Below are positions 22,839 to 32,667 of a DNA stretch of 64,000 nucleotides, piece after piece. The notes under the pieces are model-generated. The model was not told the DNA's origin. It worked only from the letters and a program-made list of their open reading frames with translations, and did not search any database. The position numbers were made by a program, and so were the translations under genes. Position 1 is the stretch's first letter. Every line of letters begins with the position of its first letter. Source of the DNA: Mytilus edulis (lineage: Eukaryota > Mollusca > Bivalvia > Mytilida > Mytilidae); assembly GCF_963676685.1 (NCBI RefSeq), contig NC_092353.1, positions 12,962,361 to 13,026,360 on the forward strand, in the 5' to 3' direction.

Positions 22839-24869
22839 ATGCCATATACAAGTAAGTCCAAAAGTGTACCGTTTAAGAAGGGAGATGATGATAGGAGACT
22901 AATTCCTGTTGTTGAGTGGGATGAAAAGACTGAAATTAGAAAGAAATATGTCAGGCCAGATGCTGGCAAGACCAAAGAAGAAAGTTTGAATGACAAAGCC
23001 TTGACAATTTTGAAGGAAAATGTAACCAAGGTAGATAACTCAAAAAACTCAAAAGTAATATCTGTACTGAGACCAAAGCCTGGGGAATCCAGTGTGTTTG
23101 AAAGATATACAGACAACTTAATCAGAGGAGATAGGAACACCTATAGGTTTTTGCATGCAGATAGAACCTGTAAACTATTCACTAGAGCCTTTCATGAACA
23201 TTTGGAGCAGTCACCAGGCTGTTATGGGAACTTTCAATTTGATTATGATGCCGAAGAGCAGAGAACCATGTGTTGGAGAGAAAAAGTGGTTTGTACCCTG
23301 TGTAAATACGAGTCCTTGATGTACCCCTTGTATGAGGAGATAGGGGAGGAAGGAAAAAAGGGCAGGAAAGCAGGTGCTCCCAACAGAAGGTTGCAAATTG
23401 GACTTGCAGATACAGGTATTTCAAATACTGCATGGTGCCAATTGATGCGTACCGTTAGCCATCCAGCTCCTTCAAGGACCGACATGCAGAGACAATCCAA
23501 TGAATGTGGTGATAGGTTGGTCGATATAAACAGGGAAGATATGAAACAGCAGCGACAAATTGTAAAACAAGCATTGGAGCGGTCAGGGTTCCCAACTGAC
23601 ACACCGATACCAGCAGAATGTGACACTCGATACAACAATCCGCTGTTTGGATCTCGAACGAGGACCCCGTTTCAACCTGGGAAACAAGCAACAACCACCA
23701 TTGTTGAAAATGTGACAGCTAGGAAGAAGATCATTGCTGTACATGGTGCAAATAAGCTCTGCAAAACAGCCAGCTATCTAAGGTCAACTGGGGAAAATGC
23801 AATTTGTCCGGGACACCAAGGCCACTGTTCTGCAAACCTAAAACCATGGGACTCTATTGGTAATGAGGAATTGTATGGTGAATTACTGGCAGACCAATTA
23901 GCAGAAGATGAACAGCCTCTAGTTATTGGGCAATTAACAACAGATGGGGACAGCCATGCCTCCAGAGGTTTCAGCAAGAAACATAGTGAAAGTGTTAACC
24001 TGACACCAGAAAACTTGCGGGACCCACGACACTTGGCGTCAACACAATTGCGGAGCATTGATAAGGCAGCTTTTAGTGAATTCATGTTTGACGGAAGGAC
24101 GAAAGCAAACCGTGAGAAGATTCACAGGAGATTTTCCTTGGATTTAACCAACAGATGCACTGTAGAATATAACTTTGCAATCAAGGAGGCTGCTGGGAAA
24201 TTGGATAAACTTGTAAATAGACTAAGTTATGTAGCTGATTGTATTATTGACTGTTACACAGGACATTGTGGAGAGACATGCCGTGCCTATTCGTATATTT
24301 GTAAAGGGACAGAAAGTGATTTCTGGGGAAAAGAGTTCTTGCCTGAACATGCCAGATGCCTTTATATGACAGAGGATGATGAAAAACTAGTGCGTGACTG
24401 TATGAACATAAGATTTGGGAGGGAAAACTTGGAGAAAACGCGATTGGGAACAAGTACCCAAAAATGTGAAGCTACAAACAGAGGATATAATAAGTCAAAT
24501 CCTAAGGATATTACCTACCAGAGAAATTTTCCTGCTAGAATTCACCCCACTGCACATAGAATTAATCATAGACCTGGAGAATCAGCTGTTTTAAAATGTG
24601 AAGCTCTTGGTGTACCACTTTCTCCAAATTCACGTCCGATCCATCAACTGAAAAGGGAAAACGAAATTTATGAATACCACCATAATGGCCAGTTGCGTAA
24701 AAAAAATCCTGTTGTTAAACATGAACGAACTGTTTCGAAACTTGAAAGATTTGAACTTTACGATGAAAAATCTGTAGAAAAAGAGACATATCAGAAAGAT
24801 CTGTTGGATTCAGAGAAGACTTTAACAAGTAAACGGAGAACTCGTGCTGATTTTTCTTATACAAAGTGA
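22839..24869 (+). CDS. Mutator-like DDE transposase, intact copy
   Basis: 676 residues from MPYTSKSKS. The C-terminal two thirds match the invertebrate 'Mutator-like transposase' family as I know it. Probable catalytic residues are Asp262 in ECDTRYNNPLF, Asp369 or Asp371 in TTDGDSHASRG, and Glu544 in QKCEATNRGYNKSNPK. Candidate zinc ligands are Cys145/152/155 (CWREKVVCTLC), Cys323-His326-His329-Cys330 (CPGHQGHC) and Cys472-His476-Cys477-Cys481-Cys488 between the second and third catalytic residues. The N-terminal 100 residues are charged and Lys-rich. The ATG chosen is the first in frame and is conserved in both copies. It faces the endonuclease gene, with stop codons about 30 bases apart. 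Copy 2 has no internal stop, so the element could still be active. Confidence 0.85.
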   Translation: MPYTSKSKSVPFKKGDDDRRLIPVVEWDEKTEIRKKYVRPDAGKTKEESLNDKALTILKENVTKVDNSKNSKVISVLRPKPGESSVFERYTDNLIRGDRNTYRFLHADRTCKLFTRAFHEHLEQSPGCYGNFQFDYDAEEQRTMCWREKVVCTLCKYESLMYPLYEEIGEEGKKGRKAGAPNRRLQIGLADTGISNTAWCQLMRTVSHPAPSRTDMQRQSNECGDRLVDINREDMKQQRQIVKQALERSGFPTDTPIPAECDTRYNNPLFGSRTRTPFQPGKQATTTIVENVTARKKIIAVHGANKLCKTASYLRSTGENAICPGHQGHCSANLKPWDSIGNEELYGELLADQLAEDEQPLVIGQLTTDGDSHASRGFSKKHSESVNLTPENLRDPRHLASTQLRSIDKAAFSEFMFDGRTKANREKIHRRFSLDLTNRCTVEYNFAIKEAAGKLDKLVNRLSYVADCIIDCYTGHCGETCRAYSYICKGTESDFWGKEFLPEHARCLYMTEDDEKLVRDCMNIRFGRENLEKTRLGTSTQKCEATNRGYNKSNPKDITYQRNFPARIHPTAHRINHRPGESAVLKCEALGVPLSPNSRPIHQLKRENEIYEYHHNGQLRKKNPVVKHERTVSKLERFELYDEKSVEKETYQKDLLDSEKTLTSKRRTRADFSYTK

Positions 24870-24898
24870 TATTTCTGTATTTTACTTACTTACTGCAA

Positions 24899-25399
24899 CT
24901 AAATTATGTATTCTGGGTACATTCCATGTGTCTGACAGGTTTGTGGAACTAAATGTTTACATACTTGTCTGCTATTATTTATATTGGGAGGTTCTAGAGA
25001 CAAATGTTCAGGATTTATACACAAACTATTGTGACATAGGTGCGAAACATGTAAATCCGCAGCCATCTCTGTTAGATCATTTTGTAACATAAACATGAAT
25101 CTATGGGCCAGATAAAATTTTGTTCTTCCATTTGGCCACTTTACTTTAAGGCGACCATATTTTGGACCACGAGTTAAACCCCTTTCTCTTTGATTGACCG
25201 AAAATACTGTCGACCAAAATTGACAACCCTTGGAATTTTGGACATTTTGATCAATTTTTGAAATTAAGCCTACTAATTGCACAACTTTCCACTGAGGATC
25301 CATTTTAAAAATACCATGAGGTAGTATAGTACCCAGAATATGTAAATCAGTTGCAGCATCCTGGGAAATTTGCATTTTTAGCATGAAAAAAAATTCCAA
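24899..25399 (-). CDS. Zinc-bound His-Me finger endonuclease (I-PpoI/homing-endonuclease-like)
   Basis: An open frame of 166 codons. The first codon is TTG; the first ATG, at 25384, gives about 161 residues. The C-terminal half has the layout of the zinc-binding-loop homing endonuclease family: CQFWSTVF, RGPKYGRLKVKWPNGRTKFY, HRFMFMLQ, then VSHLCHNSLCINPEHLSLEP and NNSRQVC. The His of SHLCHN is the expected general base, the Cys/His residues bind zinc, and the Asn of 'NNSR' or the preceding 'NPEHL' region would hold the metal. Such enzymes cut DNA. The gene is convergent with the transposase and travels in the same body, so a role in element mobility is plausible but unproved. TAG TGA precedes the TTG, and an upstream exon in module R3 is possible. 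Confidence 0.8.
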   Translation of the reverse strand: MEFFFMLKMQISQDAATDLHILGTILPHGIFKMDPQWKVVQLVGLISKIDQNVQNSKGCQFWSTVFSVNQRERGLTRGPKYGRLKVKWPNGRTKFYLAHRFMFMLQNDLTEMAADLHVSHLCHNSLCINPEHLSLEPPNINNSRQVCKHLVPQTCQTHGMYPEYII

Positions 25400-25408
25400 A
25401 AATCACTA

Positions 25409-25863
25409 CCCAGGTTGCAGTCTTGTAATTGATTGCTCCATAGGCTTACATGCAAAACAGCTGATCTTCAAAAATGCTCATAGAAAAAATATTTAGTCTA
25501 CATATCATGCATTTAGTAATGTTATACTATGATTTCATGCAAAAAAAATGGCACCTTGCCTCGAAGAATAAAAATTTAATCAACCTCAATGTCAAAACTC
25601 CATTTTTCTACTTTCTGTTTGCTGTTTTCATCCGACCGCACCACTTCTAGTAAACATGAGATCCTTCTACCTTCCTGTTTTAATTTTTGAAAAAAGATGC
25701 CATATTTTTGTTACATTTAAATAGTACTTTCAATTCATCACAAAGTTTTAATTAAACAGTAAATAGGCAGTGCAGAAAAAAATTCAGAAAAATTGGGACT
25801 ATTTTATTACCCTCCATGTTTTGACATGCACCGGAAATTGAAAATGTAATACAAGACTGGTAC
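25409..25863. repeat. Module R3 (array right end)
   Basis: 455 bp, with an internal 16-bp deletion compared with R1 and R2 near 25470 (AAAATGCTCATAG). It begins CCCAGGTTGCAG and ends at GACTGGTAC, followed by CTA and BEL1 sequence (AACCAACATTCAAAA). There is no third body. It is upstream of endonuclease copy 2. Confidence 0.85.
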
Positions 25864-25866
25864 CTA

Positions 25867-26454
25867 AACCAACATTCAAAATGCTTTTTCAATATCTGTT
25901 GAAACTGCCCATTGGTTTAATCGAAATCTAAGTAAAATACCTGTTAACTCGTTTGGATCAGGTGGTGTATCCATTAAACAGTCGTTTAAGCTAGGAGTTT
26001 CTTGTCTTGCTCTACAGCTACAGTCAAACACTATCCTAATAGGTGTAGTCGACGATTCTTTTTTGACGGCATGATGCGGTATGTAGTGTACTGTGTTATT
26101 AGTCGCTGTGTCTTCTCCTATCTTCTCTATAAATCCTATTCTTTCTTGTTCACCTATTATTTCTCCGTATTTCTGTAATAAATGCGGTTCCTTCTTCAGT
26201 CGTTTAATTACGTTTTCTGTTCTGCAATGGGCTATTTCTTTGTTCATTGGTAATGGTGGATGCTCTTCTTTCCAGGGTAATGTAGCAAAATATCTGTTGT
26301 CATGGTAACTGATACATGTCTTCTCATATACTTCTTTTAATTCCTTGTTCCCTGTTTCCTTCTCATCTATTTGCTCAATTCCAAGTGTTTCTAACTTCCA
26401 AAACTTCTCCAGGTCGCATTCTTCTGTCTTTCTTGATGTCATTACATTCATCAT
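25867..26454 (-). CDS. BEL1 reverse transcriptase, N-terminal part
   Basis: Contains the linker and fingers of a BEL/Pao reverse transcriptase: DLEKFWKLETLGI, YFATLPWKEEHPPLP, VHYIPHHAVKKESSTTPIRI, VFDCSCRARQETPSLNDCL and the start of motif A (QWAVSTDIEKAF). It stops at the Mutator-like array junction, and the missing continuation lies at 17619 and below. Confidence 0.9.
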
Positions 26455-26498
26455 AGATGTTGGCTGGTCATTGTAACTTAGTGTACCGTGAAGTGGTC

Positions 26499-26759
26499 CT
26501 ACAGTAAATAACCTATTTTTGATTTCACGGCAGTAGGTTCCTCACCTCTAATGATATCGTTTTCTATAATTGACCAATAGTAGTCGGCTCCTACGAGTAC
26601 TGAGACTTGGAAATTGTCGTTCGCGGTAACTGGATGTGCGAGTTTTATCTCGGATAAATATGACAATTTAGCAGCTTTGCGGATGTAAGTTTGGAGTGGT
26701 GCGGCGATTTCCGATACTATCAATACTCTGATCGGCAGTTTTCTTTCGTCTGTGAGCAA
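26499..26759 (-). pseudogene. BEL1 post-protease region
   Basis: Reads LPIRVLIVSEIAAPLQTYI, IKLAHPV, FQVSVLVGADYYWSIIENDI and GEEPTAVKSKIGYLL, the standard BEL/Pao segment between the protease and reverse transcriptase. Frameshifts separate it from the gag-protease frame and from the reverse transcriptase frame. The BEL2 equivalent is at 32990-33300. Confidence 0.85.
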
Positions 26760-26784
26760 ATAAATAGTTCCAGTTTTTAAGTGT

Positions 26785-27807
26785 CTAATTTTCGTACTTT
26801 CTGCACTGTCCCCGAACCCGGATAAATTTTTCTGTGCCAGTTATTGATAACTGCAATTTAGCGGCTAAGTCTTCTGTGATGAACGACCTCTGTGCACCTT
26901 CATCAAAAAGAATGTTGGCTTCTAAAGATTGTAGTCCTGAACTTACAGGGTTTATTGCGGTTTTGAGCATTACATTCGTGGTTGCCTGTGAATGTAAAAT
27001 TGTGTCCGTTTCCTTCGCGCTGTGTTGAATGGTACTTACGTTCACACTATCTTCTTTATCTATTTGTGCATTATCCTTACATAAACTCGTGTGATGACGC
27101 TTATGACATTTTCTGCATGTTTTATTTGACTTACAATCAACCAAGTTATGATGTCCTAAACAGTTGAAGCATAGGCGGTCTCTTTTTACTATTGACATGC
27201 CGTCTTTATATTCAGTTACTTTGGTACAATTTACAGAGGCGTGTGATTCGTGACAATAATCGCACTGTTTAGATTTGAAGTTAGTGTTTTGGTGATTCTT
27301 ATTTTGGTGGCTGTGACTTGCTAGGTTTTTTCGAATTTCCCCTGGTAGTTTGTTCAATATTATTGGCACTAACAACGCTCCGTATGAATCATCAGTTTGT
27401 CCTAGTGATTCTAAACCTCTTATGTAAATTTGAATGTTGTCATAAAAATGTCGGAGGTTGAAAAGTGTGTACCTATGAGACGTAATATCAATAAGTTCCT
27501 GCATATACCTCTGTGTAATTTTATGTTGCTGACCATATCTTTCTTGTAATAGGGAAATTGCCTTTTCATAATTTGCATTAGTGAGGGCAAAACCTGTCAT
27601 TGATTTTAGAGCTTCATCATGAAGTAACGATTTCAAATAATTGAATTTTTGGACGTTGCTTAAGGTTGGGTTCGTATGCACGGCTGTCTCAAATGAGTCC
27701 CCAAATGATTGCCATTGAAGTATATCTCCATCGACAGTAGGGAGATTCAACTTGGGTAGTTTGTTGTATTCACTAGTTGAGCTAAAGGATGGGCGAAATT
27801 CTGACAA
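26785..27807 (-). CDS. BEL1 gag C-terminal half, zinc knuckles and aspartic protease
   Basis: 340 open codons. Gag capsid-like sequence (LPTVDGDILQWQSFGDSFETA, then NVQKFNYLKSLL and IRGLESLGQTDDSYGALL) leads to Cys/His knuckles (CDYCHESHASVNC, CFNCLGHHNLVDC, CRKCHKRHHTSLC). An aspartic protease start follows (LFDEGAQRSFI), in which the canonical DTG/DSG is DEG, common in BEL/Pao. The frame is lost just after the protease flap. Confidence 0.9.
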   Translation of the reverse strand: MSEFRPSFSSTSEYNKLPKLNLPTVDGDILQWQSFGDSFETAVHTNPTLSNVQKFNYLKSLLHDEALKSMTGFALTNANYEKAISLLQERYGQQHKITQRYMQELIDITSHRYTLFNLRHFYDNIQIYIRGLESLGQTDDSYGALLVPIILNKLPGEIRKNLASHSHQNKNHQNTNFKSKQCDYCHESHASVNCTKVTEYKDGMSIVKRDRLCFNCLGHHNLVDCKSNKTCRKCHKRHHTSLCKDNAQIDKEDSVNVSTIQHSAKETDTILHSQATTNVMLKTAINPVSSGLQSLEANILFDEGAQRSFITEDLAAKLQLSITGTEKFIRVRGQCRKYEN

Positions 27808-28213
27808 ACGGTAATTTGAGTTGTTCTGGTGTTCTGAATATGAAGAGTTTATAGTATGAACGGGTTAAGTAGTTTCTATTCGTAGAGTAAAAACTTTCTG
27901 CGTGTGTATTCAACGATGTAGTTTTGACTAAGATGAATTTGTTGACTTCACGAATTTTACCTTCTAAGTTAAATGCATACTCATCTGCTTCAACGATCTC
28001 TGTTTCAATATCTCCGTCGTCCAGTTCCTGTACTGTGTCCTAATCTAACTTGCGTAATATTTCTTGCTTCCGTTTCAGACTATCCAATAAGTATGACAAA
28101 TCCTCCGTGTCCACGGTTTCATCATCTTCCTGTTGAACATCTTCAAATTTCTTTATCAGTCTGGAAACTGCACTTCTATGTCCTGCTCGTATCGAACGTA
28201 GCTTCAGATTCAT
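27808..28213 (-). pseudogene. BEL1 gag N-terminal region
   Basis: Starts MNLKLRSIRAGHRSAVSRL at 28213, overlapping the primer-binding site. It continues EDLSYLLDSLKRKQEILRKLD, then meets an in-frame TAG at about 28040. Coding resemblance continues beyond it (DGDIETEIVEADEYAF). BEL2 gag has the same opening (KLKAVRAGHKSAVKRLL). Confidence 0.8.
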
Positions 28214-28229
28214 CCTGGTCTCGGTACCA
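28211..28229 (-). other. BEL1 primer-binding site
   Basis: One base after the 5' LTR the minus strand reads TGGTACCGAGACCAGGAT, complementary to a tRNA 3' end terminating in CCA. I cannot name the tRNA. The gag ATG overlaps the far end of this site. Confidence 0.65.
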
Positions 28230-28230
28230 A

Positions 28231-28393
28231 TATCGTAGAGTGGTTGTTTCGGACACAAATTAAGGCTTAGTAAATAAGAACGTCTGCTTGCAATGATACT
28301 TGTATTGAACTCTGAAAAGCTAACGTCACAACAACGGTGACGTCGTTTACATGGAGAGCGGTAGCGGGAACACCTCATGTGCAATTCTTAACA
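28231..28393 (-). repeat. BEL1 5' LTR (163 bp)
   Basis: Minus strand begins TGTTAAGAATTGCACATG. It pairs with 14371-14533 and is flanked outside by GGTTT. The CRE-like site is GTGACGTCG here, against TGACGTCA in the other LTR. Confidence 0.9.
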
Positions 28394-28398
28394 GGTTT

Positions 28399-31300
28399 AA
28401 ATACACTTTTTGAACTTCTGAATGCCACAATCTCATTTGTTTTATTCTTTGGTTAACACTGGAGTATGAAGTTCACAGTGTAAAAATCATAAATTTGGTA
28501 TCTTGTACTGACCATCTCAGTTGTTGGTCACATGAAGTTTATGATATAAAATAAAGTTTACTATTTAAATATTTGTCTTATGTTTTCTGTCGTTAGATGG
28601 TATTTATTTCAGCAATAAAATAAGACAGGTATATATGTGATCTCGCATTAATAGTTCATGACAAAATTATGTTGTTTACAATGTATGTACCTGGTCAATA
28701 AAACAAATGTAAAATGATAACTCAAGATGTTTAAATTTTAAGCGCTATTACTGTATTGACTAACATTTTTCCATGGGTCGTGTCAAATTTTCATATCACT
28801 TAGAATACTAAAATTTGCATCTCAATGACGATATATACACAATGAGTTCAGGTAAAACAAAATCAGTACTAAACTCATCTGAGGTATCAGACGAATAAAA
28901 CAAGTGCTTTCAAAACGAAACGCAAACGAATCAAGCCATCGTTGATGGTAAATAAAATTAGAGAGACAGTCTTTGATATTTATTTAGTCTGAGACTAAGC
29001 AAAGACAACATTTCCTACAACAGGATTTTGGTTAGATGATTAACATTTTATAGCCGTTCTTTTATTTAAACTCTCAAATGTTTAATTTTCTGTTTTTAAA
29101 TTTATATGCATTTTAGAATAAGTTTTGCATTGTTTTCATAATTCCTTTTTTATTCTTCCGTTTTTTTATTTTATTAAAAGGTAGGATTGTTATTAATTTG
29201 ACATTTTTGATTTTCATTTGTACTATTTGGTTGAGGTTTATATTATATACTTGAATTCAAAGGAAATCAGAGTTGGTGGGAAAAAATAAACTGAAACATT
29301 ATCTTAAAGATTATAAATATTGAATAAATGGGGACAAATAATCAGAAACCGAAGAAAGACATACACCTGTCAGTTGTAATATGATTATTTAAGTATTTGA
29401 CTCAACATCGTGTTATTCTTTTTATCAAAGTCAGAATTAAGCTACTTTTTTCTTTATTTACGACTGTCACTTTTGGTTCATTATCTAAATGTTATGATAT
29501 ACACTAACTTTTTTTTAATGATTAAACTCATTGGAGTTAAATAAACTTTTTTAGTGAAAATAATTCCTACTTCAAATTTTCTCTATTTGAATTTAAACGT
29601 TAAATCTATGTTCCTCAATGCAACATATATAGGCTATATGATTTGGAATATTTGCTCAATTTGTTAAGTTACAGGTCTACATAAGGAGAAATAGTTAACT
29701 TTTTCCCTATTCTGAAATAGACGTGGGTTATAACAGATACGTGTGCTCTGTGACTTTTGTCATGCTTTTCCCTTAGATCTATATATTATTCTTTGGAGGC
29801 AGGCTTCGAAAGACGGATTGATGATGACAATGATCATGAAGTCTATATTTTACTCTTACCTCACTTTCAGCTATATACATATATGACCTTAAGTTATTAT
29901 TTGAATTGAAGTCTTTTGTAATAACAACAATCCCATTTAAAACAAAACAAATATAAGGTCGGCTTCTTATTAGCAACTGAACTCCTTTGTTGAAAACTGA
30001 CCTTATAACTCAGTTTTATATTGCTGTTGTAAGCTTTGAAATTTAAAGTTGTGACATGCCAGTAGCACCTGTATGTCGAGGACCTGTCTTCAAATTGATA
30101 AAATAATTGCTTACGTGTTTTAGGCTGCAAGTTTGAACCTTCATGTTTTAAGAAATGATTATACTTAATATCCATGTATTTTTTTGTGAAACATTGAATG
30201 TTATAATAGGGCTAATTTTCTGTATAAATCTATTATCATGTAGACTTCGGAAATCCAAGCTTCTATTGCCTTTTTTTAAATACGCAAATGATTTCGAAAA
30301 CTGTACCAATACAGAACAAAATGTTATAGCAAACCTTTTGGTTGAAAAATTATTATGCTCTATTGCAAAACAATTAACTTAACATATCTATCATTTCTTA
30401 CTCATATTAGTTATTATGATGTGGACCGGCCATTGTTTTAAAAACAAAATCTGTCCCTCTATAAATCTATCATAACAAATGATTCCTAACAAAAGTTGTC
30501 AGTCTATGAAGTCAAATTTGTCAATCTGCCTTTTTTTGGATCTGTCTATTTTTGGACATCAAAATTTAATACAATCGTGAAAGAGTCAATTTTGTCAACC
30601 TAACAAATTCTTTATAAAAAGTGTAATAGCATTTTGTTAGGGAATTCAATGTTTGCTATATCACGGTTGTGTTCAATGCAATTAATGATAACGCCACTAT
30701 ACCCATCCAAATGCTTTTTCAAGAGGCATAACATGCAAATATATATATATATTTTGGTATCCATTGTACTTAACTTTGGCAAAGTAGAGGAAATATATAT
30801 ATTTTTTTTTAATTCCGTACCATTTCAAGGACAATAACTCTTAACAAAAGACATCTGACAATTCCGTCTCTGCTCACCAATTTTAAACTAAGTCTTGCTT
30901 CTCAGATCTCATGTAAAGTTGTCAACTTTCTGTAATATCTCTTTTTTTCAAAATTAAATGCAACACATACACTAGGGTAATCATTGTAAATATAAGACAC
31001 TAATTCGTACAGCAACAATTATCTATATTTACGTATACGTAGATCTTGGCTTGTTGGTCAGTTTTGCTATTTGACGCTTCTTTCTGTCGATTATGGTTTT
31101 AAAAATATTTGCCGATAACAGAAAAATTATAAAAATCAGCAATAACTTCCATTCGAAGTAAACTGATATATATATATTTTAATGTTGACTCATTTGTAGA
31201 TGTTATCTTGCTGATCTTTTTTGTTAATATATAAGGCTTTTGTTTATTAATTTTCATGTTTAAGGGGCCGTTGAATATTTATAAGATGGATGGGCCGGTG

Positions 31301-31999
31301 CAAAATGGGGCAGGGCAACCACTTTTTTTGCGGAAATATTTGGATGAGCAAGATCATATTTTATAGGAAAAATGTTGCTATCAATTTTATTGGTGTGTAG
31401 GATATTTATTTTGCGGGCACTCAAAACATGTCTCAACAAACTGGTAGCTTGGCTCATTTCTGTCAATTTTAAGAATTTAATTAAGGAATAAACCTTTCCA
31501 TACACAATTGCAATGAATATTAGATAACAACTAAAATACCTTATAGCAAATTTGTTTTAGCAAAACAGCATGGATTCTGTTTTTTCATTCAATTTTTCAC
31601 CCCAAAAATAAAAAAAATCATCCTAAAATAAACTGTTTCGATAAAGTGAAACACTTTTAAAAAAAGAGGGTAATTTTTAACTTTAAAAGAAGTATTTTTT
31701 CAAAACAATCATTATTACAAGCATCAAAACTATAATAAATGAATATAAAATACGAAAAAAACATGCCTGCTTTAAGATAAATATCTTTTATTACCCAATA
31801 TAAGTTAAACAATTAAGTTTTGTACACTAAGGATACGGTTGGTAAATTGACAACAAACTCTCTAAACACAGACTGGTATGTGGCTTTAAAAAAACATTTT
31901 GTATGTTAAACCATGCATTACAAGGAACACAAGTCATCACAGAACATATACACAATTGTAAGTATTTTGGAATACTAAAACTGCATTGTTTTCTGTATT
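28399..31999. other. AT-rich interval, no gene seen
   Basis: I find no supported exon. Open frames such as 30100-29900 and 31505-31260 (minus) have no recognised motif; the latter ends HFAPAHPSYKYSTAP and is not placed. The left end of the transposon whose gene ends at 32000 should lie in this interval or be deleted. I could not find a TIR matching TAGTACGGTGAC here. Confidence 0.45.
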
Positions 32000-32160
32000 T
32001 TATGCAGATTTCTGATTTGTAATTCCAACGATACCACCTGAACCCTTTGAATCTTTTATGATGTTTTTTTCAGTGCCAACATCACTCCAAATACCATTGA
32101 ATGTGCTTTGCTTTTGTCTGATAGAAAACTCTCCTAGTTTAAAAGCTGATTCGATCTTTG
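32000..32160 (-). pseudogene. Transposase-like gene, 3' part left of BEL2
   Basis: Directly continues, in frame, the coding sequence that stops at 41341 on the other side of BEL2. It reads AKIESAFKLGEFSIRQ, then FNGIWSDVGTEKNIIKDSK and GGIVGITNQ, followed by TAA. Family members known to me carry a longer C-terminal region after 'GGIVGI', so this copy is truncated or spliced. Confidence 0.7.
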
Positions 32161-32165
32161 CTGGT

Positions 32166-32327
32166 TGTGTGGAATAAACTAAATAAGTCGTATATGTACT
32201 TTGCGTTGTGTTTACTTTGCGTATAATATTTACAATGGCGAAGCTCATGCAAGGTGTAAGAAACGTCACAAACATGTGAACGTAAATACGGGAAACGTAA
32301 CGTTATAACTTCGAACTATTCTCAACA
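32166..32327 (-). repeat. BEL2 3' LTR (162 bp)
   Basis: Minus strand begins TGTTGAGAATAGTTCG and ends TTATTCCACACA. Identical to 41174-41335 except at two positions (GCTCATGCAAGG versus GCTCATACAAGG, and CATGTGAACG versus CATATGAACG). Confidence 0.9.
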
Positions 32328-32472
32328 TACTGGGGCCCGCAAAGTGTATTTATGTACAAAACAATAGAATATTACTTTAAATGTTCATCAATAAAGAAAA
32401 GAAATTTAATTTTACACTTGCAGGAATTACTGTCTCTTCAAAACACAAAAATAGGAATCTACATTAAACTTT

Positions 32473-32667
32473 AACGAGTCCATGATTTTATTCTTTCCTT
32501 TGCACGAATGGATGCCTTCCGCAAGGGCAATGTTCTTGTCGGTATTTCTTCGTTGTTTTGTTCTTCCACATATTCATCAGATGGTGTTACTTCGTTTATT
32601 TCTTCTTGACGGGGTGATGCGGGATATAATGTACAATACCTTTACTAATATCGAGATCCTTAACCTT
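32473..32667 (-). pseudogene. BEL2 pol deletion junction and C-terminal tail
   Basis: The minus strand reads GIVHYIPHHPVKKK and then, after a frame change, EVTPSDEYVEEQNNEEIPTR and IRAKERIKSWTR before a stop. The first block belongs to the start of reverse transcriptase (compare VHYIPHHAVKKESS in BEL1). The second is the extreme C-terminus after integrase (compare AKEKIKMWTK in BEL1). The intervening roughly 3 kb of pol is absent. Confidence 0.8.

Larger units (their letters stand above)
17620..25866 (+). mobile_element. Tandem Mutator-like transposon array (R1-body1-R2-body2-R3)
   Basis: An 8.2-kb insertion in the BEL1 reverse transcriptase, flanked by CTA at 17620-17622 and 25864-25866. 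It consists of three ~455-472-bp modules (R1 17623-18092, R2 21679-22150, R3 25409-25863) alternating with two ~3.25-3.58-kb bodies that are nearly identical. Each body has a plus-strand Mutator-like DDE transposase gene and a convergent minus-strand His-Me finger endonuclease gene. CTA occurs at every module joint. R ends are imperfect inverted repeats sharing CAGTCTTGTA, so the array has the same ends as a single R. MULEs usually duplicate 8-11 bp; 3 bp is atypical. It may be the product of a tandem dimer or of rolling or circular intermediates; this is inference. Confidence 0.8.
14366..28398 (-). mobile_element. BEL/Pao LTR retrotransposon BEL1, full length but decayed and interrupted
   Basis: Bounded by 5-bp target duplications GGTTT (14366-14370 and 28394-28398) and 163-bp LTRs. 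On the minus strand the order is gag, zinc knuckles, aspartic protease, reverse transcriptase, RNase H, integrase and the BEL-type C-terminal domain, which is the BEL/Pao order. The LTRs differ at about 8 of 163 positions, and gag-pol has stops and frameshifts, so it is an old, inactive insertion. The reverse transcriptase region is split by the Mutator-like tandem array (17620-25866). Without that array the element would be about 5.8 kb, normal for the family. Confidence 0.9.

Noticed and set aside
23243-23638. 131-codon minus-strand frame opposite the transposase
   Set aside because: Antisense shadow of a well-supported coding exon, duplicated with it.
17623-25863. R modules considered as LTRs of a retrotransposon
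   Set aside because: The bodies encode no reverse transcriptase, gag or integrase. There is no primer-binding site or TG...CA ends, and the transposase is of DDE Mutator type.
31260-31505. 81-codon minus-strand frame ending HFAPAHPSYKYSTAP
   Set aside because: No motif or neighbouring exon recognised; not enough to call a gene.
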